DNA of 64,000 nt, from positions 30,283 to 94,282 of the forward strand of contig DKIG01000014.1 of NCBI GenBank assembly GCA_002454165.1, given 5' to 3'. The notes below the pieces were generated by a model that saw only the letters and a list, made by a program, of their open reading frames with translations, was not told the origin of the DNA and did no database searches. Made by a program: the position numbers and the translations under genes. Below, one piece after another: positions 12,384-20,810 of this stretch; the first letter of the stretch is position 1, and every line of letters begins with the position of its first letter. This DNA is from Gammaproteobacteria bacterium UBA6724 (GTDB lineage Bacteria; Pseudomonadota; Gammaproteobacteria; Pseudomonadales; Azotimanducaceae).

Positions 12384-12459
12384 TGGCAGGCCAGGAGGGA
12401 ATCGAACCCCCAACCTGCGGTTTTGGAGACCGCCGCTCTGCCGATTGAGCTACTGGCCT
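12384..12459 (-). tRNA. trnW: tRNA-Trp (CCA)
   Basis: A 76-nt cloverleaf with anticodon CCA in the loop CTCCAAA, the T-arm GGGGGTTCGATTCCCTC, and an encoded 3' CCA. It lies between tuf and secE, as in Pseudomonas-like gammaproteobacteria. Confidence 0.97.
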
Positions 12460-12520
12460 AAACCCGGTTGCACCTTTAATGTTTACAATGTCTGCTGCTG
12501 ATGTTTTGATTACCGAGTTA

Positions 12521-13714
12521 TTATTGGTTGATCTTCGTCACCACACCAGCACCCACCGTTCGTCCACCTTCACGGATGGCAAAGCGCTGATTTTCCTCCA
12601 TCGCTATGGGCGCGATCAACTCAACTGACATGGTCACATTATCGCCAGGCATCACCATCTCGGTACCTTCCGGCAACTCTACAGAACCTGTGACATCAGT
12701 TGTTTCAAAGAAAAACTGTGGCTTGTATCCCTTGAAGAAGGGCGTGTGACGACCGCCTTCATCCTTTGACAACACATACACCTCACCTTCAAATTTCGTA
12801 TGCGGTGTGATGGAACCTGGTGCTGCCAGAACCTGACCTCTCTCCACTTCTTCCCGCTTGGTGCCTCGTAGCAAGATGCCGACATTTTCTCCAGCACGAC
12901 CCTCATCCAGCAACTTGCGGAACATCTCCACGCCCGTACAAGTGGACTTCTGCGTGTCTTTGATACCAACAATTTCCATTTCATCGCCAACAGAGATGAT
13001 CCCACGACCAATCCGGCCCGTCACCACTGTGCCACGCCCTGATATGGAGAATACATCTTCTATCGGCATCAAAAACGGCTGGTCAATATTTCTCTTCGGC
13101 TCTGGAATATATTCATCCAGTGTTTCCACCAGTTTCAATATAGACGGTGTACCCATCTCAGAATCGTCACCCTCCAGTGCTTTCAGGGCGCTACCGATGA
13201 TGATAGGGGTGTCATCGCCCGGGAATTCATACTGGTCCAGTAGTTCTCGCACTTCCATCTCAACTAATTCCACCAGCTCCTGGTCATCAACCATGTCCGC
13301 TTTGTTCAGGTAAACCACTATGTGAGGCACGCCTACCTGCTTGGACAAAAGAATATGCTCTCGCGTCTGCGGCATGGGACCATCAGCGGCTGAAACAACA
13401 AGAATCGCCCCGTCCATCTGGGCGGCACCTGTAATCATATTCTTTACATAATCCGCGTGTCCCGGGCAGTCAACGTGTGCGTAGTGACGCTTCGACGAAT
13501 CGTACTCAACATGCGATGTGGCAATCGTAATACCGCGTTCGCGTTCCTCCGGGGCATTATCAATTGCATCAAAAGCCTGGAACTCGCCACCGCCGTAGGT
13601 TTCCGAGCAGACTTTTGTGATCGCCGCTGTTAGGGTGGTTTTGCCATGGTCAACATGACCAATGGTACCTACATTCAAATGCGGTTTGACCCGCTCAAAC
13701 TTCACTTTGGACAT
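12521..13714 (-). CDS. tuf: translation elongation factor Tu
   Basis: GTPase that delivers aminoacyl-tRNA to the ribosome. The 397-residue sequence starts [20 protein letters not shown] and has the G1 loop GHVDHGKT (residues 19-26), DCPGHADY and NKAD, followed by the two beta-barrel domains. It is flanked by tRNA-Thr(GGT) upstream and tRNA-Trp downstream, a tufB-type context. No second copy is in the window. Confidence 0.98.
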   Translation of the reverse strand: MSKVKFERVKPHLNVGTIGHVDHGKTTLTAAITKVCSETYGGGEFQAFDAIDNAPEERERGITIATSHVEYDSSKRHYAHVDCPGHADYVKNMITGAAQMDGAILVVSAADGPMPQTREHILLSKQVGVPHIVVYLNKADMVDDQELVELVEMEVRELLDQYEFPGDDTPIIIGSALKALEGDDSEMGTPSILKLVETLDEYIPEPKRNIDQPFLMPIEDVFSISGRGTVVTGRIGRGIISVGDEMEIVGIKDTQKSTCTGVEMFRKLLDEGRAGENVGILLRGTKREEVERGQVLAAPGSITPHTKFEGEVYVLSKDEGGRHTPFFKGYKPQFFFETTDVTGSVELPEGTEMVMPGDNVTMSVELIAPIAMEENQRFAIREGGRTVGAGVVTKINQ

Positions 13715-13808
13715 TACAGATTTCTCCTCAACTAGACGCTACAAACACCTGGTATCTTGCACTGGTTACACTATTTTAACACTCGCACTATTTTTTACAC
13801 TTGGAAGA

Positions 13809-13884
<76 letters not shown>

Positions 13885-13921
13885 GATTTTTCATAAAACT
13901 TCTTCCGGGTTGAGACCTTCC

Positions 13922-13990
<69 letters not shown>

Positions 13991-13995
<5 letters not shown>

Positions 13996-14064
13996 CATTG
14001 CCCGCCATTGCCCGCTCATGTCCACTCTTTATCACACCATACCCGCTATCACACCATAGCCACC
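13991..14064. repeat. 10-bp x3 and 17-bp x2 tandem repeats between tRNA genes
   Basis: CCCGCCATTG occurs at 13991 and 14001, with a variant (CCCGCTCATG) at 14011; the first copy overlaps the 5' end of tRNA-Gly. Immediately after, ATCACACCATACCCGCT (14031) is repeated imperfectly at 14048. The whole tRNA-Gly to tRNA-Tyr spacer therefore looks built from small duplications. Confidence 0.7.
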
Positions 14065-14150
14065 GTCGTCCCCTATCCGCCCCAGGGCACCTGCTCCCGA
14101 TTCCTCCTCAAAACATGGCTCTGACAGCACCATCTTGCTTGCGAGCCCTC

Positions 14151-14234
14151 TGGTGGAGGGGGGTGGATTCGAACCACCGAAGCTCGCGCGTCAGATTTAC
14201 AGTCTGATCCCTTTGACCACTCAGGTACCCCTCC
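14151..14234 (-). tRNA. trnY: tRNA-Tyr (GTA)
   Basis: An 84-nt class II tRNA with a long variable arm: acceptor GGAGGGG, anticodon GTA in the loop CTGTAAA, and encoded CCA. Second gene of the Thr-Tyr-Gly-Thr cluster. Confidence 0.97.
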
Positions 14235-14360
14235 GAAAAGCGGCGCCGAATTTTGCCTCTAATACCGATATATGTCAAACCAAATTTTGGCGATTCATGC
14301 CAAGAATTTATGCCGACCAATCTATTCAATAAACCGCTCTGACATGTCCTGAGCAGTCAT

Positions 14361-14436
14361 TGGTGCCGCCACCAAGAGTTGAACTCGGGACCTACTGATT
14401 ACAAATCAGTTGCTCTACCAACTGAGCTATAGCGGC
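14361..14436 (-). tRNA. trnT: tRNA-Thr (TGT)
   Basis: A 76-nt cloverleaf: acceptor GCCGCTA, anticodon TGT in the loop TTTGTAA, and encoded CCA. First gene of the tRNA-tuf cluster; a TTGACA hexamer lies about 57 bp upstream. Confidence 0.97.
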
Positions 14437-14471
14437 ACATGCACCTGTGATGAAGACAAATCCGGGCAAAG

Positions 14472-14498
14472 CAGATAACAGCGCGCGCTTTTTGTCAA
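14472..14498 (-). promoter_or_regulatory. candidate promoter of the tRNA-tuf cluster
   Basis: On the minus strand a perfect -35 hexamer TTGACA (14493-14498) is followed after 14-15 bases by a weak -10 (TTATCT or TATCTG), then GC-rich DNA and the first tRNA about 35 bases on. Spacing is shorter than the optimal 17, so the -10 assignment is uncertain. Confidence 0.4.
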
Positions 14499-14712
14499 CA
14501 CTGTATTAACACAGGAGTAGCACTAGTAGGACGCGCCACAACAAGCATCAATAGCCAACTTGATAAGAAGCAGAAAACCCGGGACCCTGGCGAAAGCAAC
14601 GCGCATTCTATTGCAATCTGTGGGCAGTTTCAATGGTTTGTGTGGGTTTCAATAGGTTGTGATAAAGAGTCGCACACCAGGCTGAGCGGCAAGATGAGAG
14701 CCGCTATGAGTG

Positions 14713-15546
14713 TCATGGCGTATCAGGGACTCTCAGACTGACCTCGCCCGAGTGGCACTCAACCAAGCCCGTCTCGGTGTCCAGTATCAGATTACCTCGG
14801 TCGTTCACCCCGCTATCTATGCCTCGGATCCGCTCATCTCCCCTTAACACCTCAACTTCTCTGCCGGCAAACAAATTATACTCGTGCCATAACGCCATAA
14901 AAGGAGCAAAACCGGCACTGGCAAACCGCTCAATAGCGGTCAGAATTTCACCCGCCAACTCGCCTGCCAGTTGATTACGGGAGACCTCCAGCCGAGATGA
15001 AAGCTGGCTCCAGGATTGCTCAATCGGGCTTGCATCCTCGGGACTCAGGGACAGGTTGATACCCAGGCCTATGACGACGCCTACGCCGCGCCCTGCCTCG
15101 TTGCCAACACCTGGTTCAGGCGGCCGCAATTCAACCAATAGCCCCCCCAGCTTACCCCCCGCCAGCAAAATATCATTGGGCCATTTAAGACCTACATCCT
15201 TGACACCAAACCGCCGCAACACTTCCACTATACAAATACCAGACACCAACGAGAGACCGCCCAGCTCAGCCATCGGGAGCCTGAGGAAAAGCCCAATGCT
15301 CATGTAGATATTCTTGCCATAGGGACTGACCCAACGCCTGCCCCGGCGCCCCCTGCCCGCCGTCTGTGTTTCAGCCAAGCAGAGATGGATCTGGTTTCCA
15401 GGCTCCTCCAGCTTCGCCGTCACATGAGTATTGGTGGAGCCGATGCTGTTATGAACTTCCAACTCAACCAGTCCGAAGCAGGCTTCCGAACACCGGCTCT
15501 TGAGAGTTGCCAGAATGACCTCGGATTCTAGTGCCTCGTCGCTCAT
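14713..15546 (-). CDS. birA: biotin--[acetyl-CoA-carboxylase] ligase
   Basis: Makes biotinyl-AMP and attaches biotin to the carboxyl-carrier protein; the fused carboxylase at 59866-63264 carries a biotinyl-lysine motif and would be a client. The 277-residue chain has GRGRRGRRW (residues 64-72, biotinyl-AMP binding) and KWPNDILLAGGKLGGLL. It lacks the N-terminal helix-turn-helix of the 321-residue E. coli BirA: only about 27 residues precede the catalytic domain. The ATG has AAGGAG 9 bases upstream, so the short form is likely real and should not act as the biotin-operon repressor. Divergent from rpsF. Confidence 0.93.
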   Translation of the reverse strand: MSDEALESEVILATLKSRCSEACFGLVELEVHNSIGSTNTHVTAKLEEPGNQIHLCLAETQTAGRGRRGRRWVSPYGKNIYMSIGLFLRLPMAELGGLSLVSGICIVEVLRRFGVKDVGLKWPNDILLAGGKLGGLLVELRPPEPGVGNEAGRGVGVVIGLGINLSLSPEDASPIEQSWSQLSSRLEVSRNQLAGELAGEILTAIERFASAGFAPFMALWHEYNLFAGREVEVLRGDERIRGIDSGVNDRGNLILDTETGLVECHSGEVSLRVPDTP

Positions 15547-15618
15547 CGTTTATAACTCCTTGTGCATTCCCGAACATACATGGCATCAATCCCAGCGTCA
15601 TAAAATCGCAGAAAAACG

Positions 15619-15657
15619 CCAGAACCTCAATCCAGAATCTCAATCCAGAACCTCAAT
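15619..15657. repeat. 13-bp tandem repeat x3 between birA and rpsF
   Basis: CCAGAACCTCAAT occurs at 15619, 15632 (one change) and 15645, back to back. It lies just upstream of the rpsF promoter in a 236-bp divergent intergenic region. Confidence 0.85.
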
Positions 15658-15681
15658 GAGGGGACGGGGGCATCATTTATC

Positions 15682-15710
15682 TTGCACAGCCTGTTGTCAT
15701 CTATTACAAT
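15682..15710 (+). promoter_or_regulatory. sigma-70 promoter of the rpsF operon
   Basis: A -35 hexamer TTGCAC (15682-15687) and -10 hexamer TACAAT (15705-15710) are separated by exactly 17 bases, followed by a GC-containing discriminator (CTGCGTCCCC). The predicted start is near 15717, giving a leader of about 65 nt before rpsF. The discriminator would suit stringent control, which is an inference. Confidence 0.7.
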
Positions 15711-15782
15711 CTGCGTCCCCTTTTTCTCCTTGCTTCACTGCACAGATGACTGGCAGGAAGCTATGACCCGAGAGGAGCTTTG

Positions 15783-16349
15783 ATGAGACATTACGAAATA
15801 GTCTTCCTGGTGCATCCTGACCAGAGTCAGCAGGTGCCGGGCATGGTAGAAAGATACTCTAATATGATCGCCGACGGTGGCGGCAAGGTTCACCGCACCG
15901 AGGACTGGGGTCGCCGACAGTTGGCTTATCCCATCAACAAGATCCACAAGGCGCATTACATCCTGCTCAATATTGAGTGCAACCAGGCTCTACTTGAAGA
16001 AATCACAACAGCATTCAAATTCAATGATGCTGTGCTCAGAAATCTGATCATGAAACGCAACTCAGCAGATACTGAAGAGTCTCCGCTGATGAAACTTGAG
16101 CGGGAGAGCAAGGAAAGGAAATTGCGAGATGAGCAACAGGAACAGTATCAGCAAAAACGGGCAATGGCAGATAAAGTTGCCAGCGTCAAAAAGGAACAAA
16201 TGGAAACCGCTGACACCGAAAGTGCTGCAACGGAAAGTGCTGAAACGGAACAAATCAATCCAGAAGACTCCCCAGTATCAGCCGATACAGGCACATCAGA
16301 GACGATGCTCGGCGGCGACATGACGGGTAGCGAGGAAGACCTGAAATAA
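15783..16349 (+). CDS. rpsF: 30S ribosomal protein S6 with acidic C-terminal extension
   Basis: Binds the central domain of 16S rRNA with S18. The start is the ATG at 15783 ([15 protein letters not shown]), with GAGGAG 5 bases upstream; a TTG one codon earlier is less likely. The core S6 fold covers about residues 1-105. The 188-residue protein is some 55 residues longer than E. coli S6, with a tail first rich in Lys/Glu/Gln, then in Glu/Ser/Thr/Ala with in-frame [11 protein letters not shown] repeats. E. coli S6 also has an acidic tail modified by RimK; this one is longer. Its stop overlaps the next start (TAATG). Confidence 0.96.
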   Translation: MRHYEIVFLVHPDQSQQVPGMVERYSNMIADGGGKVHRTEDWGRRQLAYPINKIHKAHYILLNIECNQALLEEITTAFKFNDAVLRNLIMKRNSADTEESPLMKLERESKERKLRDEQQEQYQQKRAMADKVASVKKEQMETADTESAATESAETEQINPEDSPVSADTGTSETMLGGDMTGSEEDLK

Positions 16350-16654
16350 TGGAGTCTCACGAGAAGCCGTCAGAGAGAAGAGAGGCTTTCTACTCTCATC
16401 TGGAAAGGTTGGTTGAAGCACAGCCAGCAGGGACGAAGAAATCGCCAGAGCAGTGGCAGAGATATTTTACTAGAAAGCAGATGTCAAGCAACGAGATGAA
16501 CGACACAGGGGTCACTGAGCTGCTTGAGGATTGGGATAGCGAGAATGACGACAAGCCGGTGTCCAGAGAGGATTTGTTGAAGCGGATAAGGTCTGGGTTG
16601 GATTTGCGCGGCGTGGCGATTGTTATTACGAATCCGAAGCATAGAAGCACCTGA
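16349..16654 (+). CDS. unknown 101-residue protein in the rpsF-rpsR operon
   Basis: I do not recognise this gene. It overlaps the rpsF stop by one base (TAATG) and ends 27 bp before rpsR, so it is co-transcribed and translationally coupled. This is where E. coli has priB, but there is no sign of an OB fold: the sequence is highly charged (ESHEKPSERREAFYSHLERL, then ELLEDWDSENDDKPVSRED), probably helical, and ends LDLRGVAIVITNPKHRST. A GAGGAAG motif lies upstream of the ATG. Its place among S6, S18 and L9 suggests a role in ribosome assembly or replication restart, but nothing in the sequence shows this. Confidence 0.8.
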   Translation: MESHEKPSERREAFYSHLERLVEAQPAGTKKSPEQWQRYFTRKQMSSNEMNDTGVTELLEDWDSENDDKPVSREDLLKRIRSGLDLRGVAIVITNPKHRST

Positions 16655-16681
16655 CGAAACGGACCGAGAGGGATAGGAAGC

Positions 16682-16909
16682 ATGTCAAGATTCTACAGAA
16701 GAAGAAAATATTGCCGATTCACCGCCGAAGGTATAGAGGAAGTTGACTACAAGGATATTGAACTGCTGAAAGCGTTTATCTCGGAAACCGGCAAGATCAT
16801 ACCTAGCCGTATCACCGGCACCAAAGCCAAATACCAGCGACAACTTGCCACAGCAGTCAAGCGAGCCCGGTACCTGGCACTGATTCCCTATACAGATTCT
16901 CACAAGTAG
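16682..16909 (+). CDS. rpsR: 30S ribosomal protein S18
   Basis: Small-subunit protein that pairs with S6. The 75-residue chain starts [17 protein letters not shown] and contains the family motif [20 protein letters not shown] followed by [34 protein letters not shown] precedes the ATG. Confidence 0.98.
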   Translation: MSRFYRRRKYCRFTAEGIEEVDYKDIELLKAFISETGKIIPSRITGTKAKYQRQLATAVKRARYLALIPYTDSHK

Positions 16910-16924
16910 CAAGAGAGACAATTC

Positions 16925-17752
16925 ATGCGAGCACTGGCTGAATTTGCGCTGAGAAGCAGACTCCATGCTATAGGTACTAGCATGGTGACCGTCCTCTTGC
17001 CGCTCCTGGGCTGGCTGTCCACAGTGATTGTGGCACTCGTCGTCCTACGGTACGGCATACCGGCAGGGTCACTGGTGCTTCTGTGGACCCTCCTGCCCGT
17101 CGGCGTTGCCTTTCATCTCTTTGCAGACCCCTTGCCAATAACCATGCTACTGGGTAGCTTCCTGATGGCAGCCATGCTACGGCATACGGGTTCATGGCAG
17201 GTCGTCCTGCTCACCGCCCTGCTCTACGCTGGGGTCAGCATCCTGGCGATAAAGGGCTTTCTGGTTGATTTCATTATTGATTTTTTAACTCGGATGGAGT
17301 TGCAACCAAATCTTGAGGAGATTCTTCAATTGACCCCGCTGTTTGCTTTTTGGCAAGCCATCGCCCTGATTATTATATTGCTCCTTGCCAGATGGTCACA
17401 AAGCGCACTATACAACCCTGGGGGATTCAGGAAAGAATTCCATCAGCTCAGGCTGTCCCCCGGTGTCGGCGCAGTCCTGGGCGTCGCTATATTGGCTTGC
17501 CTGGCATTTTCCGAACCCTGGGGCTGGTGGTTGCCCCTCTTCACCCTGCCCCTGGTGGTCGCCGCTCTAGGGTTGGTACATTGGTATTGCGACCGGAAGA
17601 ATTTATCCCAGGGATGGGTAGCAGTCCTTTATCTCAGTCTGATCCTCCTGTCCGAGTACCGCAATCTGCTTCTTGTGTCTCTGGCAGCACTGGCAATGGC
17701 GGATGCCTGGTTCAATATCCGCTTGAGAATACCAACCCGGGGGACCGAATAA
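16925..17752 (+). CDS. DUF2232-type integral membrane protein
   Basis: A 275-residue polytopic protein with about eight hydrophobic segments spread over its whole length. An integral membrane protein of this family sits between rpsR and rplI in many gammaproteobacteria; its function is not known. It starts 15 bp after rpsR and its stop overlaps the rplI start by one base (TAATG), so it belongs to the ribosomal operon. The family call rests mainly on position and topology. Confidence 0.75.
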   Translation: MRALAEFALRSRLHAIGTSMVTVLLPLLGWLSTVIVALVVLRYGIPAGSLVLLWTLLPVGVAFHLFADPLPITMLLGSFLMAAMLRHTGSWQVVLLTALLYAGVSILAIKGFLVDFIIDFLTRMELQPNLEEILQLTPLFAFWQAIALIIILLLARWSQSALYNPGGFRKEFHQLRLSPGVGAVLGVAILACLAFSEPWGWWLPLFTLPLVVAALGLVHWYCDRKNLSQGWVAVLYLSLILLSEYRNLLLVSLAALAMADAWFNIRLRIPTRGTE

Positions 17753-18204
17753 TGGAAGTCATTTTGCTCGAAAACATTGCCAAACTGGGTAGTCTGGGCG
17801 CTCAGGTGCAGGTCAAATCAGGCTACGGCAGAAACTACCTAATACCGCAGAGAAAGGCAGTTCCGGCGATTCCTGAAAACATCCGGATATTCGCAGAACG
17901 TCGGGCGGAATTGGAACAGATTGCCCAAGAAAAACTGGAAGTAGCAAGGGTGCGGGCAGAGCAGATTAACGCCCTGTCTGTGTCTGTCCCTGCATCTGTC
18001 GGCGCAGAAGGCAAACTCTTCGGGTCAGTCACCCTGCGAGATATAGCAGCCGCCGTGTCCGACCGAAGTGACATCAGGGTGGAGAAGAGCGAGATTCGTC
18101 TGCCCCAGGGGCCTATCCGGGAACTGGGAGAATACGAGATTGATATTTACCTCCACCCGGAAGTCAACGCAGTGCTCAAACTTGCAGTGGTGGCTGAAGC
18201 GTAA
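17752..18204 (+). CDS. rplI: 50S ribosomal protein L9
   Basis: Binds domain V of 23S rRNA. The start is the ATG at 17752 (MEVILLENIAKLGSLGAQVQV), overlapping the preceding stop; the open frame runs far upstream of this but has no L9 sequence there. The 150-residue chain has the N-domain with the GYGRNYLIPQRKA motif, the long connecting helix (residues 40-75) and the C-domain (LFGSVTLRDIAAAV). Typical length is 149. Confidence 0.97.
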   Translation: MEVILLENIAKLGSLGAQVQVKSGYGRNYLIPQRKAVPAIPENIRIFAERRAELEQIAQEKLEVARVRAEQINALSVSVPASVGAEGKLFGSVTLRDIAAAVSDRSDIRVEKSEIRLPQGPIRELGEYEIDIYLHPEVNAVLKLAVVAEA

Positions 18205-18231
18205 TTTAATTAACCCTCTCGCTAGTAGTTA

Positions 18232-19623
18232 TTGAGACTATCATTGGCAAGGGCTCCAGACGATACCGATACATCAATACTGAAAGTTCCGCCTCATTCC
18301 ATTGAAGCGGAGCGGTCAGTTCTGGGCGGGCTGATGCTGGATAACGATGCTTGGGAAACTGTCTCGCTGAAACTCATACCGGAAGACTTCTACCGCGCCG
18401 ACCATCGCATCATTTACCGCTCCATGGCAGACCTTGATGCACGGAACCAACCCCTGGACATCATCACCATAGCAGAAGACCTGGAAAACAAAGGCGAGTT
18501 GGATAATGTCGGCGGCATGCCCTTCATCTCGGCGCTGGTGGAAAGCACGCCCACAGCGCTGAACATCGGTGCCTATGCAGAGATTGTCCGGGAGAAGTCC
18601 ACCACCAGGAGCCTGATCGCTGTCGCCAACACTATCGCCGAGAGTGGTTTCAATCCGAAGGGACGTAGCAGCACCGAACTGATTAACGATGCCGAAGCGA
18701 AGGTATTCAAGATCAGTGACGCCAGGTCCTCAAGCGATGGTCCCGCACCCCTCGCTCCATTGCTGACGAAGACTGTAGAACGCATTAGTGCACTCCAAGA
18801 TACCGAGGGGGCTATCACCGGGGTCAGTACCGGTTTCAAGGATCTTGACCAGATCACCACCGGGTTACAGAAGGCTGACCTGATTGTCGTCGCCGGTCGC
18901 CCATCAATGGGGAAGACTGCGCTGATGATGAACATGGCAGAGAGCGCGGCTTTTTCCGATAACAATCCCGGTCCGGTGCTGGTATTCAGTCTGGAGATGC
19001 AAGCCACCACCCTGGTGCAGCGCATGTTGTCATCATTGGGGAGAATTGATCAGAGCAAGATTCGCACCGGGCAACTGGGGGGTGATGACTGGACGAGATT
19101 GGTGTCAACAGTGACGCTCCTCAGCAATAAACCCATCTTTATTGATGATTCATCAATGTTGACGCCCGCCGATGTTCGGTCCCGGGCGCGGCGGGTAGTA
19201 AAAGAGCATGGGCCTCTGGAAATGATGGTGATTGATTATCTGCAACTCATGCATATCCCGGGTACGCCAGAAAATAGAACCGGCGAAATCTCCGAAATTT
19301 CTCGCTCCCTCAAAGCCATCGCCAAGGAATTCAACTGCCCCCTGGTTGCTGGCTCCCAACTCAACCGGGGGCTAGAGCAAAGAAGAGATAATAAGCGCCC
19401 TATCATGTCTGACCTGAGAGAGTCTGGCGCCATTGAGCAGGATGCCGACCTCATCATGGGGATATATCGTGACGAGGTGTACAAAGAAGATTCTCCTGAC
19501 AAGGGTATAGCGGAAGTGATCATTCTCAAACAGCGTAATGGACCCATTGGGAAGAAAAAACTGGCATTCTTTGGCGAATTTACCCGGTTTGACAATCTCT
19601 CGACCGACTATGATGACTTTTAG
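18232..19623 (+). CDS. dnaB: replicative DNA helicase
   Basis: Hexameric 5'-3' helicase of the replisome. The 463-residue chain has the N-terminal domain (PPHSIEAERSVLGGLMLDN), the linker, and the RecA-like domain with Walker A AGRPSMGKT (221-229), VIDYLQLM as Walker B, and SQLNRGLEQR. The reading frame opens after a TAG at 18226, and only TTG codons (18232 or 18244) are available before the conserved region, without a clear ribosome binding site, so the exact start is uncertain. Follows rplI by 27 bp, as in many gammaproteobacteria. Confidence 0.95.
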   Translation: MRLSLARAPDDTDTSILKVPPHSIEAERSVLGGLMLDNDAWETVSLKLIPEDFYRADHRIIYRSMADLDARNQPLDIITIAEDLENKGELDNVGGMPFISALVESTPTALNIGAYAEIVREKSTTRSLIAVANTIAESGFNPKGRSSTELINDAEAKVFKISDARSSSDGPAPLAPLLTKTVERISALQDTEGAITGVSTGFKDLDQITTGLQKADLIVVAGRPSMGKTALMMNMAESAAFSDNNPGPVLVFSLEMQATTLVQRMLSSLGRIDQSKIRTGQLGGDDWTRLVSTVTLLSNKPIFIDDSSMLTPADVRSRARRVVKEHGPLEMMVIDYLQLMHIPGTPENRTGEISEISRSLKAIAKEFNCPLVAGSQLNRGLEQRRDNKRPIMSDLRESGAIEQDADLIMGIYRDEVYKEDSPDKGIAEVIILKQRNGPIGKKKLAFFGEFTRFDNLSTDYDDF

Positions 19624-19688
19624 TGATGCGACTAGTCCACGGCTTTTATAATGTGTCCCTTGTGAAGAACCCCTGGTGAAGAGTCCGC

Positions 19689-20777
19689 ATGAACAGCAAT
19701 ACAGCGCTCGCTCGCATTGACCTGGATGCCGTCAGGCATAACTTTGCCCAGGCCCAAGCTCTGTCCCCAGGGAGCAAAATCATGGCGATACTCAAAGCCA
19801 ATGCCTATGGGCACGGCGCCATAGCCGTTGCCCAGGCACTTGAAGCGGCACATGCCTTTGGTGTCGCTCAGCTGGCAGAGGGGGTGTCGCTACGAGGTGC
19901 CGGCATAAAGCAACCGGTTTGTTTGCTCCAGGGCATACAAACAGAGAGGGAGAGGAGAGTCGCCTTCGAAGCATCACTTGATCTCGTCGTACATGCCGAA
20001 CATCAGATTGCGATCCTTGCCGGGTCCCCCGACAGTCACAGGGTTTGGATCAAGTTGGACACAGGTATGGGACGGCTGGGGTTTGCCCCCGCACAGTTGA
20101 AAGATGTCGCGCATCAACTTGCCAAGCACAGGCTACTCGGTGTGATGACGCATCTTGCCAATGCAGATGCAGATGCAGATGAAGGGGAGAGGACCCGGAC
20201 GGAAGCCCAGATAGACAGAATCCTCAACCACAATCTCCTCAACAAGCAACTACAGATATCAAACCTTGGCAACTCGGCAGGGATTATCAATTATCATCAG
20301 GGGCCTAAGGACTGGATTCGCCCCGGCATCATGCTTTACGGTGCCTCGCCATTCCACCCCCCGGTACCGCTTGAGATGCTGAGACCCGCTATGACTTTTT
20401 CCGCCCCAGTGATCGCCATCAAATCTGTTGCCGCCGGTGCCTCAGTGGGTTATGGCGGTATCTGGACTGCTGCCCAGGATACGCAGGTCGCAGTGCTTGC
20501 TGTGGGATATGCGGACGGCTATCCCAGAGAAGTCAGACCCGACACCCCGGTGCTGACGGACGCGGGGAAAAGAGCCATCATAGGGCGTGTCTCCATGGAT
20601 ATGATCTCGGTGCGGCTCAACCCAGGTGACCGCGTCCAGGTAGGTGACCGGGCGGTACTCTGGGGAGAAGGGCTACCTATAGAGACGATTGCTGAGAGTG
20701 CCAGCACTATTCCCTACAGGCTGATGACCGGACTGGGTACACGGGTGCAATATGAATATCACCCTCTGGCAGCCTGA
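19689..20777 (+). CDS. alr: alanine racemase
   Basis: PLP enzyme converting L-Ala to D-Ala for peptidoglycan. The 362-residue chain has the PLP lysine in ILKANAYGHG (Lys36) and the second catalytic base in the SVGYGG segment (about residue 258). A run of Ala-Asp codons (NADADADE) near residue 160 comes from a GCAGAT triplication in the DNA. Downstream of dnaB by 65 bp, the common dnaB-alr-radA order. Confidence 0.96.
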   Translation: MNSNTALARIDLDAVRHNFAQAQALSPGSKIMAILKANAYGHGAIAVAQALEAAHAFGVAQLAEGVSLRGAGIKQPVCLLQGIQTERERRVAFEASLDLVVHAEHQIAILAGSPDSHRVWIKLDTGMGRLGFAPAQLKDVAHQLAKHRLLGVMTHLANADADADEGERTRTEAQIDRILNHNLLNKQLQISNLGNSAGIINYHQGPKDWIRPGIMLYGASPFHPPVPLEMLRPAMTFSAPVIAIKSVAAGASVGYGGIWTAAQDTQVAVLAVGYADGYPREVRPDTPVLTDAGKRAIIGRVSMDMISVRLNPGDRVQVGDRAVLWGEGLPIETIAESASTIPYRLMTGLGTRVQYEYHPLAA

Positions 20778-20810
20778 GAGACAGGTGCCCGGGGAAAGAC
20801 AGTAAACATC

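Noticed and set aside
16349..16654. priB identity for the gene between rpsF and rpsR
   Set aside because: Position matches E. coli priB, but the charged, probably helical sequence has no OB-fold pattern.
17350..17751. Long N-terminal extension of rplI
   Set aside because: The upstream part is out-of-frame DUF2232 sequence; L9 begins at 17752 with its known N-terminus.
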